A stretch of DNA of 64,000 nt, from assembly GCF_046244385.1 (NCBI RefSeq), contig NZ_CP176366.1, positions 1,736,001 through 1,800,000 on the forward strand. The letters are read 5' to 3'. Of this stretch, positions 1 through 9,333 are shown one piece after another; the stretch's first letter is position 1; every line of letters starts with the position of its first letter. A model generated the notes under the pieces. It made no database searches, was not told where the DNA came from, and saw only the letters and a program-made list of their open reading frames with translations. The stretch comes from Methanospirillum stamsii (GTDB lineage Archaea; Halobacteriota; Methanomicrobia; Methanomicrobiales; Methanospirillaceae). The position numbers and the translations under genes are program-made.

Positions 1-2
1 CT

Positions 3-1019
3 CTTGCAGATCTGGAAAGATATGAGGATGCTATTGATGCATACCAGGATGCCCTCAGTCTTGACCCTACCGATCAGAAAGCCTGGACATCACTTGGACA
101 GGTGTACAAAACCTTACAACAGTATGAGAAAGCCGTCGATGCATTCCAGAAGGCTCTTAAACTCAATAAGACTGATTCATCAAACTGGAAAAATATCGGT
201 GATGTCCTGATGCTTGAAAAGCGGTATGACGAAGCACTGGCAGCATATGAACAGGCCATTGCCCTAAACCGCAAAGATGCCGGTGCCTGGGTCGGGAAAG
301 GAAAAGCACTTGCAAGTCTTTTACGATATGAAGAAGGACTGGCGATTTTTGAGATAGCCTGTGCAATGGAACCCCAGTATGCATCAGTCTGGGTAGGAAA
401 AGGTGACTGTCTTGCAGGTCTTGGAAAACCAGATGAAGCCGGATATGCCTATGAATCCGCTCTTCAGCTTGATCCCCGGAACAGTCAGGCTCTTGCAGGA
501 AAGAGTAAAAGCCGGGTATTAAGTGGTGATACAGAAACCGCTCTCAGTTCCCTGGAACTGGCAATCAGTGCAGATCCTACGAATATTGGCCTGAAGAGTC
601 AGTTGGTTGAAATCTATGAAAAGATGGGGAAATACTCTGATGCACTTGCTATATGGGATTCAATAGCTGGAAATAATACTGATTCGGATGTTGTGAGAAA
701 GGGCAGGGCACTCACTCTGGTCCGGGCCGGAAAAGTCAGCGAGGCACTTGACCTGTACCATGATGCACTGGCAGAAAGCCCGGGTTCCGGAATGGTCTAT
801 GAACAATATGGTGATGTTCTCTCCCTTGCCGGTGATGTTGAAGGGGCGGAGAATGCATACCGGAAGGCAATGGAACTTCAGCCAAATCTTACCGGTATCT
901 CTTTTAAGATCCAGAGTCTCGAGTCTCTTAAAAAAGAGACTCCTCTCCAGATATTCTCTGTTCTTTGTGCCTTATGTCTCGGGATTGCCTGCGTTAGAAT
1001 CAGAAATGGTAACCGGTGA
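3..1019 (+). CDS. TPR-repeat protein, 5' end outside window
   Basis: The frame is open from base 3, so the start lies upstream of the window. The product is almost wholly tetratricopeptide repeats of the A-Y-x-x-A-L-x-L-D-P type (for example YEKAVDAFQKALKLN, YDEALAAYEQAIALN, YESALQLDPRN). Such repeats are scaffolds for protein-protein contacts; no catalytic domain is visible in this part. The last 25 or so residues form a hydrophobic segment (LQIFSVLCALCLGIACV) followed by RIRNGNR, which looks like a C-terminal membrane anchor with a basic cytoplasmic tail, so the TPR part may face outward. The 3' end overlaps the end of the convergent C11 peptidase gene by about 48 bases, which makes the exact stop context unusual. 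The role is unknown. Confidence 0.85.
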   Translation, partial: LADLERYEDAIDAYQDALSLDPTDQKAWTSLGQVYKTLQQYEKAVDAFQKALKLNKTDSSNWKNIGDVLMLEKRYDEALAAYEQAIALNRKDAGAWVGKGKALASLLRYEEGLAIFEIACAMEPQYASVWVGKGDCLAGLGKPDEAGYAYESALQLDPRNSQALAGKSKSRVLSGDTETALSSLELAISADPTNIGLKSQLVEIYEKMGKYSDALAIWDSIAGNNTDSDVVRKGRALTLVRAGKVSEALDLYHDALAESPGSGMVYEQYGDVLSLAGDVEGAENAYRKAMELQPNLTGISFKIQSLESLKKETPLQIFSVLCALCLGIACVRIRNGNR

Positions 1020-2333
1020 CAATTCACCCGTTTCATCACACAAATCCAGGTATCTGCTGATGAACCTGTCCCAAGAGGGTGTAATAAAGGCACTATCCTG
1101 GTAGTAATCATAAAAGACCGGATTGATGAGGACTGGAGAAAGGACTGCAATTCCATGTGCTCCTGGAACTCTTTCATCATGTCTGGCATAGATAACCGTC
1201 CGGTTGATTCCTTCGATGACTCCCTCTGCCGGTTCTTTGAGGTATGGAACATGCCTCCGGATGGTATCCGCGAAATCGTAGAGATCCATGGTTGCTTCAT
1301 CTAACTCTCCGGTTCCTGTAAGGCCAAACTGTTGTGTCTCCATGAGTGCTGAATAAATTTGTGAACACCCGTTCTCCGCACCTACAAGAGAGTGTAGTTC
1401 TTTTGCAAATTTGTCAAGTTGTAACGTCAGAAACCCTGCTTCTTTCAGATTGATTAGAGCGATTGTTTTTCCCTGTCCGGGTATTTTCATGTATTCCTGG
1501 AAAAGCTCTTTCGCATGTTCCAGTGTTGGAGCCTCCGGATTAGCACAGAGATACTCTATCCATGATTTATATGGCCAGCCCTCAGCCGGTTCTGACTCTT
1601 CACTGGCAATAGCATAGTCCGCATATGGGGAGAGTGCGGAAACCATCTCAAGACATCCCATCAGGCACGAATCAAATCCGATGAGTTCTATATCCGGTCC
1701 CTGCCCGAGAATCTCCACAAGTTCACTGATAATAAGGCCATCTTCATCATGGTTCTGATCAAAAAGCATTCCGGTGTAAGCCTGACCATGACCGATAAAG
1801 ATGAGAAAAAACCGGTCATAATGGTAATGTTCCTGAAGGAATGAGAGAAAGAATCCGAGCGAATTTGGATCTCCCATGCTGGCGTTGGGAAGATGGATTC
1901 TGAATTCGTTGTCATCTCCGAGGACCTCATCTTCAAGATCTGCCCTGATGGTATCAAGGTCAGCAATTGTCATCCCTGACCAGCCAGGTTTCTCTGTACC
2001 GCCATATGCAAAAACGACCGTGCAGTTGTCTGACGTTTTATTCTCTGCTCCTTTTATAATCTGGATAAAATCATTGGTAATGAGGCCGGATTCCTGCTCC
2101 AATGTCCCTCCGGATGCATAGACTCCGATAAGAAGAGTTCCGCTTTTATCTGCGGTTACACTTACAGCGATACATCCAGCCGCGATGAGCAGAAAAATTA
2201 CCGAAAAAGAAAAAATTGATTCTCTTTTTTTATCACTGGTTTGTGTATTCCCCGGATGTAGATTCTTCCGGGTCTGATGTCTCTTCTGATAGGGTGCTAT
2301 TACTCTCCACTCCTGTAATCTCTCCGTTTTCAA
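972..2333 (-). CDS. Clostripain-like (peptidase C11) secreted cysteine protease
   Basis: This is a C11 caspase-fold peptidase. The catalytic His lies in FLIFIGHGQAY and the catalytic Cys in LIGFDSCLMG, both preceded by hydrophobic strands as in clostripain. An N-terminal hydrophobic segment (SFSVIFLLIAAGCIAVSVTA) looks like a signal peptide or anchor, so the enzyme is probably extracytoplasmic. The start is uncertain. The only in-frame ATG is at 2333, about 100 bases inside the upstream gene, and would put some 45 mostly polar, basic residues before the hydrophobic segment. No ATG, GTG or TTG lies closer in frame. The upstream gene is a longer paralogue on the same strand, so the two are probably co-transcribed products of a duplication. 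The substrate is unknown. Confidence 0.8.
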   Translation of the reverse strand: MKTERLQEWRVIAPYQKRHQTRKNLHPGNTQTSDKKRESIFSFSVIFLLIAAGCIAVSVTADKSGTLLIGVYASGGTLEQESGLITNDFIQIIKGAENKTSDNCTVVFAYGGTEKPGWSGMTIADLDTIRADLEDEVLGDDNEFRIHLPNASMGDPNSLGFFLSFLQEHYHYDRFFLIFIGHGQAYTGMLFDQNHDEDGLIISELVEILGQGPDIELIGFDSCLMGCLEMVSALSPYADYAIASEESEPAEGWPYKSWIEYLCANPEAPTLEHAKELFQEYMKIPGQGKTIALINLKEAGFLTLQLDKFAKELHSLVGAENGCSQIYSALMETQQFGLTGTGELDEATMDLYDFADTIRRHVPYLKEPAEGVIEGINRTVIYARHDERVPGAHGIAVLSPVLINPVFYDYYQDSAFITPSWDRFISRYLDLCDETGELSPVTISDSNAGNPET

Positions 2334-4182
2334 TCCGGAATACCTTCACTCCTGCATAATTGCCTGGGTTATCATCATACTCCGCATACATTGCCTGTGC
2401 ATAAAAACTGTCAGGAAGTATATCATAAGTAAGTGTGGTATCTTCGGATACGGTCATTCCACCAATTTCAACCCATTCTCCTCCATCCGGACTGTCTTCC
2501 TGGATTTCCCATCCATATGAATAAATCGTGTCATTCGGTTGTAACTCCAGGTTCTGCCTTGAAAACTGGACTTCACCATTCTCACGGATAGTATAGGGGG
2601 TTGCAACAAGCCGGTTTTTACCGGATTCAGGATTGATGTAGATATCAAGAACTGCAGCAGTGTCAAGAGTTCCCCTTATCAGGTCGATTTCGGAGGTAAA
2701 GAGTAATGATCCCTCCGGAACCTGTGAATCATACGACATACCAAGAAGAGCATAATTATTTAAGTCCAGGTTATCCTGCAGGTAGAACCATTTCCCATCC
2801 CAATCAGGGAGCTGATACTCTCCGTCTTCTTCAGCTTCCAACAGTTCATCTCCGATGAGGATCATCTGGTCATCTTCACAAATGTAATATTCTGTATAAA
2901 CCGATGCTGTTCCAAAGGGGTCATCGATAGAGAATGTTTCGTCAGTTTCAGAGATTACGGGTTTTTCCGTGTCCTGTCCGGCTATTTCCAGAAGATTTGC
3001 AAAAAACGCATCCCATCCGGATGCAATCCTGGCATCATCCCCAAGTTCCTGGTATATTTCAGGGGTAATGCGGCTTGGAGACATGATGGACAGTCCTCCG
3101 GATTCAGATACATACTCATCATTTTTCGTGTACAATACTGCCTCGTCAAGCAGGGATATTGCTGAATTTACCTCATCAGAAATGTCCGGATTCTGATCTT
3201 TAACTGCTTCCAGGAATGACTTTAGATCAACTGATGTCTCTCCACTTTCCCGGTTGTCTTTTCCGTACCTGGCAGGTATCTGGTATGCTTTCCCGATTGA
3301 CCGGTATCCCTGACTGGTCTGTGTGTATGGATCAAGTTTGGTACCAAGATTGTCCATGACCTGCACGAGGTCAGGGATTTTTGAGAGGTTTATTACAGAA
3401 AGAGTCTTCGCTGAATCTTCACGGTTCATAAAGGTATCTACGATAACTGTTCCAATCTCCTCCGATGAGATATCTGGGTCTTCTGATACGGCATGAATCC
3501 ATGATTTATAGTCCCATCCGGTACTTGGTTCAGTCTCCTCAGATGCCACCATTATCTTCCCGAACGGCTCCATGGTTCTTGCCACTTCAAGGGATCCCAT
3601 AAGGCAGGCATCAAATCCGATGAAATCATACGTTGTGCCGGTTGTCTCAAGAACCTGTTTTATGTCCGAAAGAGCCAGCTGACTGTCATATACCTCATCA
3701 AGTCCGAATCCTTCATACCCGGATCCATGATCCCAGAATATAAGCAGGGTACGTTTTGCCGGATAGGTCTGGTTTACAAAGGTAAGGAAATCCTTTAATG
3801 TCTCCTGACTTCCCATGTCGGCATCCGGGTCATTGAAAGAGACTTCTTGTTCATTACCAATGACACCATCAGATGCATCTTTCATGAGTTCTTCCGCGGT
3901 TGCATAGGTTACGCCTTCCCATCCGGGGGTTTTGGATCCACCATATGCTACTACAATCTGCAGATCGGAGGTGTTTGCACTTGCATATCCATCAAGAATC
4001 TCGGCAATGTTATATGTCCCAGCCTGAAAATCAGACTCAAGATCTCCTCCGATCATATATATTGCAAGAAGATTATCAACCTCATCAGCCACTGGTTCGA
4101 AATTATCCGCTGGTTCATCACACAGGCCTGATGAGATGACGGAGAGCAAAAACAGTAAAAGGAGAATTATTTTAGATTCCAT
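2233..4182 (-). CDS. Clostripain-like (peptidase C11) secreted protease, long form
   Basis: A 649-residue protein with an N-terminal signal peptide (MESKIILLLLFLLSVISSG). The C11 domain covers roughly residues 35-390, with the His motif LLIFWDHGSGY and the Cys motif FIGFDACLMGS. The C-terminal 250 residues are beta-rich and acidic, without a recognised domain; they may be a substrate-binding or surface module. The end of the sequence is Ser/Thr/Glu-rich (EETSDPEESTSGEYTNQ). It is the first gene of a two-gene minus-strand unit with the shorter C11 paralogue. C11 peptidases usually cleave after Arg or Lys, often after self-processing; the specificity here cannot be read from the sequence. Confidence 0.85.
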   Translation of the reverse strand: MESKIILLLLFLLSVISSGLCDEPADNFEPVADEVDNLLAIYMIGGDLESDFQAGTYNIAEILDGYASANTSDLQIVVAYGGSKTPGWEGVTYATAEELMKDASDGVIGNEQEVSFNDPDADMGSQETLKDFLTFVNQTYPAKRTLLIFWDHGSGYEGFGLDEVYDSQLALSDIKQVLETTGTTYDFIGFDACLMGSLEVARTMEPFGKIMVASEETEPSTGWDYKSWIHAVSEDPDISSEEIGTVIVDTFMNREDSAKTLSVINLSKIPDLVQVMDNLGTKLDPYTQTSQGYRSIGKAYQIPARYGKDNRESGETSVDLKSFLEAVKDQNPDISDEVNSAISLLDEAVLYTKNDEYVSESGGLSIMSPSRITPEIYQELGDDARIASGWDAFFANLLEIAGQDTEKPVISETDETFSIDDPFGTASVYTEYYICEDDQMILIGDELLEAEEDGEYQLPDWDGKWFYLQDNLDLNNYALLGMSYDSQVPEGSLLFTSEIDLIRGTLDTAAVLDIYINPESGKNRLVATPYTIRENGEVQFSRQNLELQPNDTIYSYGWEIQEDSPDGGEWVEIGGMTVSEDTTLTYDILPDSFYAQAMYAEYDDNPGNYAGVKVFRIENGEITGVESNSTLSEETSDPEESTSGEYTNQ

Positions 4183-4250
4183 ATTTTCCCTGATTATTCT
4201 GATTATCTGTTGGCAGTCTATCCATTTTTATCCTTATGATTTGAGCCAGG

Positions 4251-5207
4251 TTATGACATCTCCGGGTGAAGTACTGTCATGGCTGCACCAATTAATGGTG
4301 CATACCCATTAAGAGGACTAATCCTGAATTCAGGAAGTTTAAGATAGTGATCGGTGTAATCCAAGGCCTCGTCAAGCAGAGTCGGGTGATTTCTGATAAC
4401 CGTCCCGTCAAGAATGATACATTCCGGATCATATGCAACAATCACTGCTGAAAATCCCCTTCCGTTTATTTTTGCAAGAGCAGTCCTAAAATCCTTTTTT
4501 ATCCTGTCATCCGGATGGCAATGTAAAATCTCTTCTGCCTTGCCTGACTGGGAACAGGGATAATCATGCACCCTGCACCATTCACGATAAAAGGTTGGGA
4601 TACCATTTCCTGAAGCATATCCTTCCCAGTGTCCGTAATGACTGCAGGTACAGGGAAATGAATAGGTGTTGTCAACCGGAAAATGTCCGATTTCTGCTGC
4701 ATTCCCTCCTCTTCCGGTAAGAACACGTCCACCGGTAAAGACACCTCCACCTATCCCGGTTGATATGGTGACATACACAACATTCGAATACCCTCGTGCT
4801 CCCCCTGCAAGAACCTCACCAAGCACTGCTGCCCGGCAGTCGTTTTGGAGGATAACACACTGGCCCGTCTCTTCAGCAAGAGGCACGGTTATCGGAACGG
4901 TTTCAAACGGAAGGTTAGGTGGATGAACGATTGTTCCTGATATTGCATCTACCGGTCCGGCTACTGAAACTCCGATTCCGGCCAGTGGGGTCTTTTCCTC
5001 GTTTATCTCACGAAGTGTCCGGGCAATGATTTTGGGAATATCCTCCGGAGATCCGGATACCGGTGTTTTAAAAGAACGGACTTTTATCAGAGTTCCATCA
5101 GCATGAACCAGACCAACACGGGTATTGGTACCCCCAATATCTGCTGCCCCGACCACCGGCGATGTATTTTCCTCCATAATTTCCAGAGATGAATTCTGCC
5201 GTACCAT
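4251..5207 (-). CDS. ROK-family sugar kinase (glucokinase-like)
   Basis: The phosphate-binding motif of the ROK/hexokinase fold is at the N-terminus (AADIGGTNTRVGLV). The second glycine-rich motif (STGIGGGVFTGGRVL) and the EIGH motif expected to hold the zinc-liganding His are also present. The product would phosphorylate a hexose with ATP in the cytoplasm; the exact sugar cannot be told. The usual zinc motif CxCGxxGCxE appears as CTCSHYGHWE, with His at the third Cys position, a less common variant. The start could be the ATG at 5207 or an internal ATG ten codons on (MEENTSP). The gene stands alone, divergent from the antiporter gene, with about 40 bases between them. Confidence 0.85.
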   Translation of the reverse strand: MVRQNSSLEIMEENTSPVVGAADIGGTNTRVGLVHADGTLIKVRSFKTPVSGSPEDIPKIIARTLREINEEKTPLAGIGVSVAGPVDAISGTIVHPPNLPFETVPITVPLAEETGQCVILQNDCRAAVLGEVLAGGARGYSNVVYVTISTGIGGGVFTGGRVLTGRGGNAAEIGHFPVDNTYSFPCTCSHYGHWEGYASGNGIPTFYREWCRVHDYPCSQSGKAEEILHCHPDDRIKKDFRTALAKINGRGFSAVIVAYDPECIILDGTVIRNHPTLLDEALDYTDHYLKLPEFRISPLNGYAPLIGAAMTVLHPEMS

Positions 5208-5248
5208 GAAAAGAACCTAGTGGTAAGGAAGGCCATATTATTCAGGTT

Positions 5249-7225
5249 ATGCAGGGAGAACTGGCATCACTCTTTACCGGCATTGTGGTAGTTTTTCTCA
5301 TCGCTGTTTTTCTTCTCATTATTTTATACCGGGTCAGGATTCCTTCTGTGGTAGCATTTCTTATTGCAGGGTTCCTGGCTGGACCTTCCGGTCTTGGGCT
5401 GATAACCAATGAGGAGTCCATCAGTTTTTTTGCCGAATTAGGTGTAATTTTTCTGCTTTTCACCATCGGTCTGGAATTCTCCGTATCACGTATATTGAAA
5501 AGTAAGCGTTTTGTCCTGATTGGCGGAATTCTCCAGGTTTTTCTAACTATTGTCATCTGGACACTTCTCATGCAGATAACCGGGATGGATCTCAACCATG
5601 CATTTTTTTGGGGTATGCTGGTTTCGCTGTCATCAACTGCTATCGTCATGAAAGTCTTTGCTGACCGGATGGAAGTTGACAGTCCTCATGGAAGAGCAAC
5701 CCTTGGAATTCTCATCTTCCAGGACATTATCGTCATTCCCATGGTAATGGTAACTCCGGTTCTTGCAGGAACCACTGATTCGGATTTTTCTCTCATGAAA
5801 CTTCTGATAGGTGCCTTTGTCATCCCCGTGTTTGTATACATTGCAGCACGGTACGTGGTTCCGGCCCTGCTGCTTCATGCTGCCCGGCTGAAAAACCGGG
5901 AGATGTTCCTTTTTATTGTCATGGGTACCTGCCTGATGGTAGCATTCCTGACCAGTGAGTTTGGATTATCCATGGCACTTGGTGCATTTCTTGCTGGTAT
6001 CATCATATCAGAATCTGAATACAGCACCCATGCCATGTCAAGTATCCTGCCATTCCGGGATCTCTTTACCAGTTTCTTCTTCATCTCCATCGGAATGATC
6101 TTTAATGCTGGTTATTTCATGGAAAATCCGCTTCTCATTGCTGAACTTGTGATGCTTGTAATCTGTGTAAAATATGCAACCGGAACACTCGCAGCCCTTC
6201 TTACCGGTCTTGCCCCACGGGCCTGTGTAATGACCGGAATCTCACTCTCGCAGGTTGGAGAATTTTCATTTGTTCTTGCTACCACCGGAACCTCTCTTGG
6301 ATTCTTAGCACAGGATCAATTTCAACTCTTTCTGGATGTCTCGGTGGTGACGATGGGCATAGCACCGATTCTTATGGGTATTTCCGGAAAAGTTGCAACC
6401 ACTTTGTCATCTCCCCTTTGCAGAATTCTTCCTGACCGGAATAGTGAACAGGAAGAGATTGTAAAAGGTCTTAATAATCATATTATTATCGTCGGTTATG
6501 GTCTGAACGGGAAAAATGTGGCGCGTTCTGCTGAAATTGCCGGTGTTCCGTATCAGATTATTGAGATGAATCCTGATACCGTCAGAGAAGAGAGAAAACT
6601 GGGAAGGCCTATCATGTTTGGTGATGCAGCCCAGTCAGAAGTCTTAAAAAAAGCCGGGATTGCAAAAGCCAGGGTTGTGGTGATTGTTGTCAATGATCCC
6701 TTCAGCACCCAGCAGATTGTGCAGACGGTCAGGATGATGAGTCCGGGCATTCACATCATTGTGAGAACCCGGTATATGGGTGAAGTGGCAACACTCATGG
6801 AACTCGGGGCTGATGAGGTCATCCCTGAAGAGTTTGAAACGGCGGTTGAAATTTTCACCCGGATTTTATATACTTACCTGATACCGACCAATGAAATAGA
6901 ACACCTGGTGCGGGAGATTCGCTCCGGTGGGTATGAGATGTTCAGGAGTATTAACACACCCATTTACTCCTTTGATAATCTCAAAGTTCTTGTTCCTGAC
7001 ATTGAGATTCGGACTATCCGGATATCTGATGATTCCCCGTATTCAGGTATTCCATTAAAAAAGACCATGATCCGCAGTAATTATCAGGTTTCTATCGTCG
7101 CTATCCGGAGGGGTCATCAGATGATTGTAAGTCCGGGAGGAGATGAGATAATCTGTACTGGCGACCTGGTGATGGTTCTTGGAAGACCCGAAGACATCCT
7201 GACTGCCTTTCCTAATGATGCCTGA
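5249..7225 (+). CDS. Monovalent cation:proton antiporter with TrkA-N and TrkA-C domains (KefB/CPA2 type)
   Basis: A 658-residue membrane protein. Residues about 1-390 hold 11-13 hydrophobic helices of a CPA2 Na+/K+:H+ exchanger (for example FLIAGFLAGPSGLGL, FLLFTIGLEFS, GAFLAGIIISESEY). A Rossmann TrkA-N domain follows with the dinucleotide motif IIIVGYGLNGKNVA at about residue 415. A C-terminal TrkA-C domain covers about residues 575-658. The protein would exchange potassium or sodium for protons across the cytoplasmic membrane under control of bound nucleotide. Fusion of exchanger, TrkA-N and TrkA-C in one chain is the common architecture of this family. It is monocistronic, convergent with the small gene downstream with only two bases between them. 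Confidence 0.9.
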   Translation: MQGELASLFTGIVVVFLIAVFLLIILYRVRIPSVVAFLIAGFLAGPSGLGLITNEESISFFAELGVIFLLFTIGLEFSVSRILKSKRFVLIGGILQVFLTIVIWTLLMQITGMDLNHAFFWGMLVSLSSTAIVMKVFADRMEVDSPHGRATLGILIFQDIIVIPMVMVTPVLAGTTDSDFSLMKLLIGAFVIPVFVYIAARYVVPALLLHAARLKNREMFLFIVMGTCLMVAFLTSEFGLSMALGAFLAGIIISESEYSTHAMSSILPFRDLFTSFFFISIGMIFNAGYFMENPLLIAELVMLVICVKYATGTLAALLTGLAPRACVMTGISLSQVGEFSFVLATTGTSLGFLAQDQFQLFLDVSVVTMGIAPILMGISGKVATTLSSPLCRILPDRNSEQEEIVKGLNNHIIIVGYGLNGKNVARSAEIAGVPYQIIEMNPDTVREERKLGRPIMFGDAAQSEVLKKAGIAKARVVVIVVNDPFSTQQIVQTVRMMSPGIHIIVRTRYMGEVATLMELGADEVIPEEFETAVEIFTRILYTYLIPTNEIEHLVREIRSGGYEMFRSINTPIYSFDNLKVLVPDIEIRTIRISDDSPYSGIPLKKTMIRSNYQVSIVAIRRGHQMIVSPGGDEIICTGDLVMVLGRPEDILTAFPNDA

Positions 7226-7227
7226 AA

Positions 7228-7632
7228 TTATTTTTCAGAGTCCAGGAATGCGATGGCCGATTTATATGCTCCGTTTCCTGAAAACCGGTGCAGTTCCTGT
7301 AGGTCGTCTGATACACTGATGACTGGTTTTGCATTTTTCATGGAAAAGGTCAGGGTACATTGCCGGTATTCGCCGATAGGTACCCCCTGTGGCAATGTTG
7401 ATGCCGGAGTAAAAGCGAGAATTTCAAATGCTTCATCACCTGGGTGTTCCTGGAAAAAGAAGAAGAACACCTGCCAGGCGTTGAGCAGATCTGACGTTAA
7501 AATTGCGTCTCTGATTGCAGGTTCCAGTGATGTCAGGTGCATCCTGGTACAGACAACATCTTCGTCGCAGTCCTCCAGGATCCTATCAACAATCCGTGAT
7601 AGTTCTGTGTAGGGGATTGATTCATTTTCCAT
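7228..7632 (-). CDS. Hypothetical protein, 134 aa
   Basis: I do not recognise this family. The protein is acidic and soluble, with no signal peptide or membrane helix. It has a helical N-terminus (TELSRIVDRILEDCDED), a Phe run in the middle (WQVFFFFFQEHPG) that is likely a buried strand, and a beta-rich C-terminal half. The ATG start at 7632 is the only good one. It ends two bases from the convergent antiporter gene and begins 46 bases from the end of the SIMPL gene upstream on the same strand, so it may be co-transcribed with that gene. Confidence 0.6.
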   Translation of the reverse strand: MENESIPYTELSRIVDRILEDCDEDVVCTRMHLTSLEPAIRDAILTSDLLNAWQVFFFFFQEHPGDEAFEILAFTPASTLPQGVPIGEYRQCTLTFSMKNAKPVISVSDDLQELHRFSGNGAYKSAIAFLDSEK

Positions 7633-7678
7633 ATAAAAGCTGTAAGCTACTGATAGAAAAAAGGGTTGGAAACGGGAT

Positions 7679-8425
7679 CTACACGATCCGGTACCCTGCC
7701 GTGACCCGTGCGTTTATTTCTACTGCTCCGGGTTCGATGGGTGTTTCCGGCCCGGCAGCTTTCATTGCTGAAACACGATAATCCTGGTTATAATACACCG
7801 GTGGCTGGTAACTCTCATCAACGGTTATTTCTTGAACATCTCCAAGGTTTTTTCCCATTGCAGATATCACCGTTTCAGCATCTGTTTGAGCTTTCCGGAC
7901 AGCAATCGCGAGGGCTTCTTTTCTGAGTTCAGCAGTTTTTTCCTGGCTTAATGTGAACTGGAGTGAGCTTACCGAGTTTGCTCCTGAGGACACTGCAATA
8001 TCTACGATATCACCAACCCGGTCTATCTTTTCGGTTTCAATTGAAATGGTGTTCATTACTTCGTAGATAGTGACATCTTCTCCGAATTTGGCTTTCAAGG
8101 CATCATCAGGATAGTACACTTCTGATATTGAATATGAGGTTGTTCCAATTTCATGGCCGGTCAGGTTCCCTTTTGATGTGTCCCTCAGAGCAGACATCAC
8201 CAGGTCCATCTTCCGTGCGTTTTCTTTCTGTGCTGCTTTCACATCAGGATTTTTGGTTACGACCGTCAGATCAATCTCAACCCTGTCAGGAGCAGCCTTT
8301 ATCGTTCCGCTTCCGGTGACATGAATGAGGGGTATGTCGTCACTTCCTGATTCTGCATTCACCGGAACCAGGAAGATAATGAGCATGACCAGTAGAGCGA
8401 CTGGCATGTATGTGTGAGTGTGCAT
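7679..8425 (-). CDS. SIMPL (DUF541) domain secreted protein
   Basis: A signal peptide (PVALLVMLIIFLVPVNAES) is followed by a SIMPL domain of about 210 residues. The opening is typical (IHVTGSGTIKAAPDRVEIDLTV), as are the long helices (KAAQKENARKMDLVMSAL) and the SSLQFTLS and RKAQTDAETVISAMG segments. SIMPL proteins are periplasmic or cell-surface oligomers; in bacteria some are linked to oxidative-stress survival or adhesion, but the biochemical role is unsettled. The closing GYRIV is the usual last strand. It faces the wHTH operon divergently, with a 108-base gap that holds both promoters. Confidence 0.85.
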   Translation of the reverse strand: MHTHTYMPVALLVMLIIFLVPVNAESGSDDIPLIHVTGSGTIKAAPDRVEIDLTVVTKNPDVKAAQKENARKMDLVMSALRDTSKGNLTGHEIGTTSYSISEVYYPDDALKAKFGEDVTIYEVMNTISIETEKIDRVGDIVDIAVSSGANSVSSLQFTLSQEKTAELRKEALAIAVRKAQTDAETVISAMGKNLGDVQEITVDESYQPPVYYNQDYRVSAMKAAGPETPIEPGAVEINARVTAGYRIV

Positions 8426-8533
8426 AGTACATGAGTTGTATTCGTCTGTGATACCCTTTCCGATGACTTAGAAACTCTTGATAGTTATGAAAGGGAAGTA
8501 CTATTTTCTGTTGACTGTTAATGTGTATGGATA

Positions 8534-8821
8534 GTGAGAGACGAGGATATTGACTGGACAATATATCACCTGATTACCGGGAATAATGGATGTACTGAAG
8601 GTCTGCTCCTTGAACGAACCTGTTATGATCCAAAAGAAATTCATACCTCTCTTACCCGGCTTTGCCGGTATCGGCTGGTTGAACAAAGGGATGATATATG
8701 GTGTGCCTGTAGTGTCGGAGATATGATTTTGAAAGACCAGATCCAGGATTTATTAACAGACGGTCTTGAATTATCCGGTGGTGTTATCAGATACCGGCCA
8801 GAAGGAGAGGAAACGAAATGA
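8534..8821 (+). CDS. Small winged-helix protein, 95 aa, first gene of the operon
   Basis: The N-terminal 60 residues read as a winged helix-turn-helix (DIDWTIYHLITGNNGCTEGL, then DPKEIHTSLTRLCRYRLVEQ with a wing). The C-terminus is short and polar. It starts with GTG at 8534; the nearby ATG at 8527 is in a different frame. Its stop overlaps the aTrm56 start as ATGA, so the two are translationally coupled. It could be a DNA-binding regulator of the operon or an accessory factor; the sequence does not decide. Confidence 0.7.
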   Translation: MRDEDIDWTIYHLITGNNGCTEGLLLERTCYDPKEIHTSLTRLCRYRLVEQRDDIWCACSVGDMILKDQIQDLLTDGLELSGGVIRYRPEGEETK

Positions 8822-9333
8822 TAGTAGTGCTTAGGATCGGGCATCGGCCCCAGCGGGACATGCGTGTCACCACTCACGTTGGACTTACTGCACGGGCACT
8901 CGGCGCATCCGGGATGTATATTGCATCAGATGACAAGGGTGTTGTTGAGAGTATCCGTGATGTTGTGTCCAGGTTTGGCGGGGATTTTTTTGTTGAGGAC
9001 AAAGTCAAAATGAATTCCTGTATAAAGCAATGGAAACGTGACGGCGGGTGTGTCGTACATCTGACGATGTTTGGTCTGAATCTTCCGGATGTTGAAGCTG
9101 ATATAAAGACCAAAGAGAAGATCATGGTCATCGTCGGAGCAGAAAAAGTGCCGGGTGAGATTTACGAACTTGCAGATTATAACGTGGCGGTAACAAATCA
9201 GCCACACTCTGAGATTGCTGGTCTTGCAGTATTCCTGGATCATGTCGCTCCTGATGCCCTTTATCGGGAATTTCCCGATGCAAAGGTCCGGGTCTATCCA
9301 AATGCCTGCGGAAAAACGGTGGAAGAACTCTGA
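8818..9333 (+). CDS. tRNA (cytidine-56 2'-O)-methyltransferase (aTrm56)
   Basis: A 171-residue SPOUT-class enzyme that matches archaeal aTrm56 from the start (VLRIGHRPQRDMRVTTHVGLTARALGA) through the knot region (MVIVGAEKVPGEIYELADYNVAVTNQPHSEIAGLAVFLD). It transfers a methyl group from S-adenosylmethionine to the ribose of C56 in the T-loop of tRNAs, a modification confined to Archaea. The length is normal. It is coupled to both neighbours by short overlaps, ATGA at its start and CTGA at its end. Confidence 0.92.
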   Translation: MIVVLRIGHRPQRDMRVTTHVGLTARALGASGMYIASDDKGVVESIRDVVSRFGGDFFVEDKVKMNSCIKQWKRDGGCVVHLTMFGLNLPDVEADIKTKEKIMVIVGAEKVPGEIYELADYNVAVTNQPHSEIAGLAVFLDHVAPDALYREFPDAKVRVYPNACGKTVEEL

